Assembly (NCBI GenBank): GCA_021204545.1
Contig: JAJPZF010000162.1
Coordinates: forward strand, 1-8,776
Source of the DNA: Prevotellaceae bacterium
GTDB taxonomy: Bacteria; Bacteroidota; Bacteroidia; Bacteroidales; Bacteroidaceae
Length of the DNA: 8,776 bases
Reading direction: 5' to 3'
Shown: positions 6,077 through 8,776 of the stretch, piece after piece
Layout: every line of letters starts with the position of its first letter
How positions within the stretch are numbered: position 1 is the stretch's first letter
The notes under the pieces: generated by a model
Databases searched by the model: none
Seen by the model: only the letters and a program-made list of their open reading frames with translations
What the model was told of the DNA's origin: nothing
Position numbers and translations under genes: made by a program

Positions 6077-6196
6077 TATAACAGTCGTGACGACGGTATA
6101 GTAGTCGTCGAGGTGGCCCTTGTTAGGGTGACTGTCGTGGCCCTAACAAGGGTGACTGCGGTGGCCCTAACAAGGGTGACCGTCACGACTGTTATA
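6077..6196. repeat. 16-bp perfect inverted repeat enclosing 88 nt
   Basis: TATAACAGTCGTGACG (6077-6092) is the exact reverse complement of CGTCACGACTGTTATA (6181-6196). The right arm lies in the same orientation as a nearly identical copy at 5506-5520 upstream of the short BspA-like gene, which lacks one T; the left arm is inverted relative to that copy. The 88 nt between the arms hold the 24-nt hairpin units described separately. The structure lies in the convergent region between the BspA-like gene (ends 6055) and the minus-strand operon (ends 6312). Confidence 0.8.
6114..6185. repeat. Three 24-nt tandem units with hairpin cores, one with inverted loop
   Basis: Units begin at 6114, 6138 and 6162. 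Each reads TGG, a 12-nt hairpin core, then GTGA with CTG or CCG. The core is CCCT-TGTT-AGGG in the first unit (6117-6128) and CCCT-AACA-AGGG in the second and third (6141-6152, 6165-6176), which is the same palindrome with its four-base loop reversed while the flanks keep their direction. A fourth relative with a longer stem lies at 6254-6273. Four copies of GTATAAG (5516, 6214, 6237, 6284) accompany the repeats, and the last three are spaced 23 and 47 nt apart, roughly one and two periods. Confidence 0.85.
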
Positions 6197-6253
6197 TAGG
6201 CTTCATGAAAGAGGTATAAGAGGAGCCACGGCCCCTGTATAAGAGGCGTTAAG

Positions 6254-6273
6254 GTACCCCTTGTTAGGGGTAC
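6254..6273 (-). terminator. Perfect 8-bp hairpin, possible terminator of the minus-strand operon
   Basis: GTACCCCT (6254-6261) and AGGGGTAC (6266-6273) pair perfectly around the loop TGTT. On the minus strand this lies 38 nt beyond the stop of the last operon gene (6312) and is followed by CTTAAC and CTCTTATAC, only weakly T-rich. Compared with the hairpin at 6113-6132, the outer stem bases differ on both sides in a compensatory way, as expected if pairing is maintained. It may be a terminator or simply another repeat copy. Confidence 0.4.
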
Positions 6274-6311
6274 TGCGGCGATTGTATAAGGGAGACGACA
6301 GGCTCTACCTC

Positions 6312-6509
6312 CTACCTCTCATCAAACAGAGCGAGAAAGAGCGACGCCTGTCGTTCTTCCTCTTCTGTGGTGATTGAGGGATTAGCCTGGCGGATGTACT
6401 TATGGAACGCCTCGAGAGCCTGCCTGCGGGCAATGGCTCTGCCCATGCGCAGGCCGCTCTCGTAAGGTGTGTGTGGCAGGAGCGAGCGGTTGTGGTTCCC
6501 GTCCGCCAT
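6312..6509 (-). CDS. 65-aa hypothetical protein, last gene of the YtxH/Holin-X operon
   Basis: The family is not recognised. The protein is soluble-looking, with no signal peptide or membrane helix: a polar N-terminus (MADGNHNRSLLPHTPYESGL), a basic helical stretch (RMGRAIARRQALEAFHKYIR, 21-40), then an acidic one (TTEEEERQASLFLALFDER, 47-65). Its ATG overlaps the TGA of the upstream Holin-X-like gene by one base (TGATG), which implies translational coupling and supports it as a real gene despite its size. By position it corresponds to the small third gene of yqjD-yqjE-yqjK-like clusters, but sequence similarity to YqjK was not established. Confidence 0.7.
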   Translation of the reverse strand: MADGNHNRSLLPHTPYESGLRMGRAIARRQALEAFHKYIRQANPSITTEEEERQASLFLALFDER

Positions 6510-7090
6510 CAGGCTTTGCCCCTCCGCCTCCCGAACCTTCGGCGCAGCTTTGCGGCAACGTCAGCCCCGAGCCTGAAGCTCTTGTACAGGGCCGCCGCCT
6601 TGGAGATTGCCTCGGAGAGGCGAGCGGCAGGGTTGCGCTTCTTCTTCCTCGAGTGCGAGATGGCTCGCAGGCTGTCCTGTATCTCCCGCTGTTTCCTCAG
6701 CACCTGCTGCCCCAGCTCTGAGGCGGTGCAGCTTTCCTCGGTGTTCTTGAGGAGCTTGCGCACCTTGCGGTTGATGGGAGCCATGATGAGGCAGCGGCGC
6801 AGGGCGCACACGAGGAGGGTAAGCACGAGGGCTATGGCGGCAAGGCAACCGAAGCCAAGGGCTTGACTGCCCAGCAGGTCGCCCAGCCAGTAGGCAAGGG
6901 CGAAGAAGAGCAGCAGAAGCACCGTGCAGGCCAAGAGGACAAGGGCGAGGGCGACGACTGCCACGCAGATGAGAGCCCCTATCTTCTCGGTGAGCAGCTT
7001 GTGGGCGAAGCGTTTGCAGAGATTAGCGTACTCGCCAGTCTCCACAAACAGATCACGCACGTTCTCTTGCGTGTCTTTGAAGAAGCGCAT
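6509..7090 (-). CDS. Holin-X-like (phage holin superfamily III type) inner-membrane protein
   Basis: The 193-aa protein has a short amphipathic N-terminus (MRFFKDTQENVRDLFVETGE), two closely spaced hydrophobic helices (about 37-66 and 76-102), and a long cytoplasmic tail rich in Lys and Arg ending in KLRRRFGRRRGKA. This N-terminal layout is that of the chromosomal Holin-X family, which includes E. coli YqjE; despite the name these are not lysis proteins of a phage here, as no phage genes are nearby. The tail is longer than in simple family members and has coiled-coil-like heptads (about 120-150), followed by LSEAISKAAALYKSFRLG, which could be a fused extra domain. The gene starts 6 nt after the YtxH-like gene and overlaps the following gene by 1 nt. 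The role is unknown; membrane association with ribosomes or envelope stress is suggested only by analogy. Confidence 0.75.
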   Translation of the reverse strand: MRFFKDTQENVRDLFVETGEYANLCKRFAHKLLTEKIGALICVAVVALALVLLACTVLLLLFFALAYWLGDLLGSQALGFGCLAAIALVLTLLVCALRRCLIMAPINRKVRKLLKNTEESCTASELGQQVLRKQREIQDSLRAISHSRKKKRNPAARLSEAISKAAALYKSFRLGADVAAKLRRRFGRRRGKA

Positions 7091-7096
7091 AGGGCT

Positions 7097-7315
7097 TCAG
7101 GCGTTCTCTTCCTGGTCCTTCTTCTCGAACTCCTCGGCAATCTCCTCGACGAGCTGGCTCATCTCGTCCTTCTTAAGGTTGATGCCACGCTTGCGCAGAG
7201 CCTCGGCGATGCGTGCCCTTGTCTCCGTGCCCTTCTCTGGTGCGCAAAGAACTCCAGCAGCCAAGCCGAGAGCGGCGCCGCTGATGAATGCGAGAATGAA
7301 ATTAACTGCCTTCAT
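7097..7315 (-). CDS. YtxH-domain small membrane protein
   Basis: The 72-aa protein has one N-terminal helix with small-residue spacing (FISGAALGLAAGVL, about 10-23), directly followed by CAPEKGTETRARIAEALRKR (24-43), the YtxH hallmark of a glycine-rich helix then APxxGxExR. The rest is a charged helix with an acidic end (EEIAEEFEKKDQEENA). YtxH proteins occur in many bacteria and are often linked to general stress, without a known biochemical activity. It is the first gene of a three-gene operon; a weak -7 box (TACCTTCG) lies at 7362-7369. Confidence 0.85.
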   Translation of the reverse strand: MKAVNFILAFISGAALGLAAGVLCAPEKGTETRARIAEALRKRGINLKKDEMSQLVEEIAEEFEKKDQEENA

Positions 7316-7361
7316 AGTGTTGTGTTGTGTTAGTGGTTAAGTGTTCCTTGATGTGTCGCCG

Positions 7362-7369
7362 CGAAGGTA
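7362..7369 (-). promoter_or_regulatory. Weak -7 box for the YtxH/Holin-X operon
   Basis: TACCTTCG on the minus strand, followed by CGGCG, resembles other -7 boxes in the window. The best upstream match, TTAG (7394-7391) at 21-nt spacing, is a poor -33 box, so activity may depend on another factor. The leader would be about 40 nt. GTAAGC (7367-7372) and GCTTAC (7401-7406) form an inverted repeat across the promoter and could be an operator. Confidence 0.4.
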
Positions 7370-7453
7370 AGCCTTTTAAGGCAATAACCGCTAAGGCTGC
7401 GCTTACTTTTTGGCAGGCGGGGCGGTGTTTTAGCTATTTTGTGACACCGAGGC

Positions 7454-7484
7454 TTGTGGGTTGCTCCCTTTTTCCATACCTTTG
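7454..7484 (+). promoter_or_regulatory. Bacteroidota promoter of the SPOR-ruvX-def operon
   Basis: TTGT (7454-7457), then exactly 19 nt, then TACCTTTG (7477-7484) followed by CCGC. This is the same -7 octamer and spacing as the BspA-like lipoprotein promoter at 3827-3857. The leader to the ATG at 7531 is about 40 nt, AT-rich and without a Shine-Dalgarno sequence, as is common in Bacteroidota. Confidence 0.75.
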
Positions 7485-7530
7485 CCGCACGACGAACCTA
7501 ACGAATAACAAACTAACACATAGAAAGCAG

Positions 7531-8028
7531 ATGAGAAGCAAGGTTTTGATGTCCGCCGCCGTATGCGCGGCTTTGTTGGCGCTTACCGCCTGCCACAGCA
7601 GCGAGAGCAAGTACAAGCAGGCATACGAGAGGGCTCAGGCGGAGCAGCTGGCTGAGCAGCAGTACGCCCAGCAGAACGCACAGGAGTCCACGCCCGTGGA
7701 GGTGACAGCCGTAACGCCCTCGGTAACCCCGACGACCGACTACAGCAACGTGTCGGTGCGCACGGAGGATGTCTCGCTGGTCAACGGGGCAGGGCTTAGG
7801 GCATACAGCGTGGTGGTCGGCTCGTTCGGCATGCTGAGCAACGCCCAAGGGCTGCAAAGCTCGCTGCAAGGCCGTGGCTACGGGGCGCAGATAGTGCAGG
7901 CTATGGTCAACGGGCAGCCCTTCTACCGTGTGGTGGCAACCACGTACGACACTAAGGAGGAGGCATTGCTGAGCCGCGCCAACCTGATGCAGGAGTTCCC
8001 CGGCACGTGGCTCTTGTACCAGAAATAA
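7531..8028 (+). CDS. SPOR-domain lipoprotein
   Basis: The 165-aa product has a lipoprotein signal ending LTAC with Cys21 as anchor. A Gln/Ala/Glu-rich linker (about 25-50) and a Thr/Pro/Val-rich stretch (51-72) follow, then a C-terminal SPOR domain from about 90 to 163 (AYSVVVGSFGMLSNAQGLQS at 91-110, then GYGAQIVQ, QPFYRVVATTY and TKEEALLSRANL). SPOR domains bind denuded glycan strands of septal peptidoglycan, so a role in cell division or wall remodelling at the septum is likely. The residues after Cys21 (HSSESKYK) are not an acidic surface-export signal, consistent with a periplasm-facing anchor. The start is set by the signal peptide and promoter; an in-frame upstream ATG near 7327 would place the promoter inside the gene. 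ruvX starts 10 nt after its stop. Confidence 0.9.
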   Translation: MRSKVLMSAAVCAALLALTACHSSESKYKQAYERAQAEQLAEQQYAQQNAQESTPVEVTAVTPSVTPTTDYSNVSVRTEDVSLVNGAGLRAYSVVVGSFGMLSNAQGLQSSLQGRGYGAQIVQAMVNGQPFYRVVATTYDTKEEALLSRANLMQEFPGTWLLYQK

Positions 8029-8038
8029 GCGCCACGGC

Positions 8039-8455
8039 TTGGGCAGGGTCTTGGCAATAGACTACGGAGTCCGTCGCACAGGAATAGCTGTGACGGACTC
8101 CTTGCAGTTAATAGCCAACGGGCTGACTACGGTGGAGACCCGCGAGCTGCTGCCTTTCCTTAAGGGATACACAGAGAGGGAGAGCGTGGAGAGGATAGTG
8201 GTGGGGCTGCCGAGGCAGACCAACGGCAAGCCGAGCGACAACCTTCCACGTGTGCGCAGCTTCGTGGGACAGCTGAGGAAGGCGATGCCTGAGATGCCCG
8301 TCGACTGGTGGGACGAGCGTTACACAAGCCTCTTGGCACACCGCACTATGCTGGAGAGCGGGCTGGGCAAGAAGGCAAGGCAGAACAAGGCACTCGTGGA
8401 CGAGATCTCCGCCTGCATCATACTGCAAGGCTACTTGGAAAGGAGGAAGATATGA
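8039..8455 (+). CDS. ruvX: RuvX/YqgF-type Holliday-junction resolvase (RNase H fold)
   Basis: The 138-aa protein matches the usual YqgF length and motifs: AIDYGVRRTGIA (6-17) with first acidic D8, RIVVGLPRQTNG (52-63), WWDERYTS with E93 (90-97), and ALVDEISACIILQGYL with D121 (118-133). These three acids are the expected metal-binding catalytic set. Family members resolve or process branched nucleic acids and in E. coli take part in pre-16S rRNA 5' end maturation. The start is TTG at 8039, the only start codon that preserves the conserved N-terminus (MGRVLAIDYG); no ATG is available in frame. It lies 10 nt after the SPOR gene and its TGA overlaps the ATG of the peptide deformylase gene (ATGA), so the three are probably one transcript. 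Confidence 0.92.
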   Translation: MGRVLAIDYGVRRTGIAVTDSLQLIANGLTTVETRELLPFLKGYTERESVERIVVGLPRQTNGKPSDNLPRVRSFVGQLRKAMPEMPVDWWDERYTSLLAHRTMLESGLGKKARQNKALVDEISACIILQGYLERRKI

Positions 8456-8776
8456 CACTACCGATATACATATACGGGCAGCCAGTGCTTAGGCAGGTTG
8501 CCAAGGACATAGACGAGAGCTACCCCGAGCTTGGGCAGCTCATAGAGAACATGTGGGAGACCTTGGCGGCGAGCGAGGGCATTGGGCTTGCCGCGCCGCA
8601 GGTAGGCAAGAGCATAAGGCTCGTGGTGATAAACCTCGACCTCTTGAGCGACGATATGCCTGAGTACAAGGGCTTGAAGCGAGTGTTCATCAACCCTCAC
8701 ATAGAGGAGCTGGACGAGAGGGAGACGGACATCAGCGAGGAGGGCTGCCTCTCCCTGCCCGGCATTCACGAGCGGG
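8452..8776 (+). CDS. def: Peptide deformylase, N-terminal part (gene cut by right edge)
   Basis: 108 residues are present. The start LPIYIYGQPVLRQVAKDID is typical of the family. Conserved motif I is GIGLAAPQVG (about residues 44-53) and motif II, EGCLSLPG, contains the metal-binding cysteine. The HExxH motif III that supplies the other two metal ligands lies beyond the edge. The enzyme removes the formyl group from the N-terminal methionine of new proteins, using Fe2+ or a similar metal. The ATG overlaps the ruvX stop by 4 nt. AAGGAGG (8440-8446), encoded inside the end of ruvX, sits 5 nt before the ATG, a strong Shine-Dalgarno match that may matter for re-initiation here. Confidence 0.95.
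   Translation, partial: MTLPIYIYGQPVLRQVAKDIDESYPELGQLIENMWETLAASEGIGLAAPQVGKSIRLVVINLDLLSDDMPEYKGLKRVFINPHIEELDERETDISEEGCLSLPGIHER

Noticed and set aside
6093..6180. Invertible promoter between the 16-bp inverted repeats, as used for Bacteroides capsule loci
   Set aside because: Neither orientation of the 88-nt interior contains a TAnnTTTG box with a suitably spaced TTG, and both neighbouring genes converge on it, so a promoter there would drive neither sense strand.
6509..7090. Phage lysis holin or prophage remnant
   Set aside because: The Holin-X family is chromosomal in many bacteria; no endolysin, phage structural gene or integrase is nearby, and the operon context is YtxH-like.
7367..7406. 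Inverted repeat GTAAGC/GCTTAC between the divergent YtxH and SPOR promoters as a terminator
   Set aside because: The stem is only 6 bp with a long interior and lies between divergent promoters, not at a gene end; it is noted only as a possible operator.
7327..7530. Upstream extension of the SPOR lipoprotein frame
   Set aside because: It spans the 7454-7484 promoter and precedes a clear lipoprotein start at 7531.

Overview
The window looks like chromosomal DNA of a fairly GC-rich member of the Bacteroidales (Bacteroidota). Three things point there: promoters of the Bacteroidota type (a TTG-like -33 box, about 19-21 nt, then TAnnTTTG or TAnnTTCG), two BspA-type leucine-rich-repeat lipoproteins, and gene families common in that order (GH51 arabinofuranosidase, SPOR lipoprotein followed by ruvX and def). 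A Prevotellaceae-like source is plausible, but the genus cannot be fixed from this sequence.

Left part (minus strand, 1-3784). The 5' part of a secreted GH51 alpha-L-arabinofuranosidase runs off the left edge. After a 354-nt non-coding stretch with a four-copy tandem repeat comes a complete P1B-type heavy-metal ATPase without an N-terminal metal-binding domain. Its promoter abuts six degenerate 22-nt tandem repeats. Next is a BspA-like LRR lipoprotein with a good promoter and a strong intrinsic terminator.

Middle part (plus strand, 4070-6055). A divergently transcribed membrane glycosyltransferase of the ArnT/PMT-like (GT39) type is followed by a very short BspA-like lipoprotein with an acidic stretch after its lipid-anchor cysteine, which suggests export to the cell surface. 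This small gene sits among short repeats: a hairpin lies before its start, and after its stop there is a non-coding stretch of about 250 nt. That stretch carries a 16-bp inverted repeat and 24-nt tandem units with hairpin cores whose four-base loop is inverted in some copies. It is the most unusual part of the window.

Right part. A three-gene minus-strand operon (YtxH-like, Holin-X-like membrane protein, 65-aa orphan) resembles in layout the enterobacterial yqjD-yqjE-yqjK envelope/stress cluster. Diverging from it on the plus strand is a tight operon: SPOR-domain lipoprotein, Holliday-junction resolvase RuvX (TTG start) and peptide deformylase (overlapping by 4 nt, cut by the right edge). No tRNA, rRNA, CRISPR array, transposase or integrase was seen.
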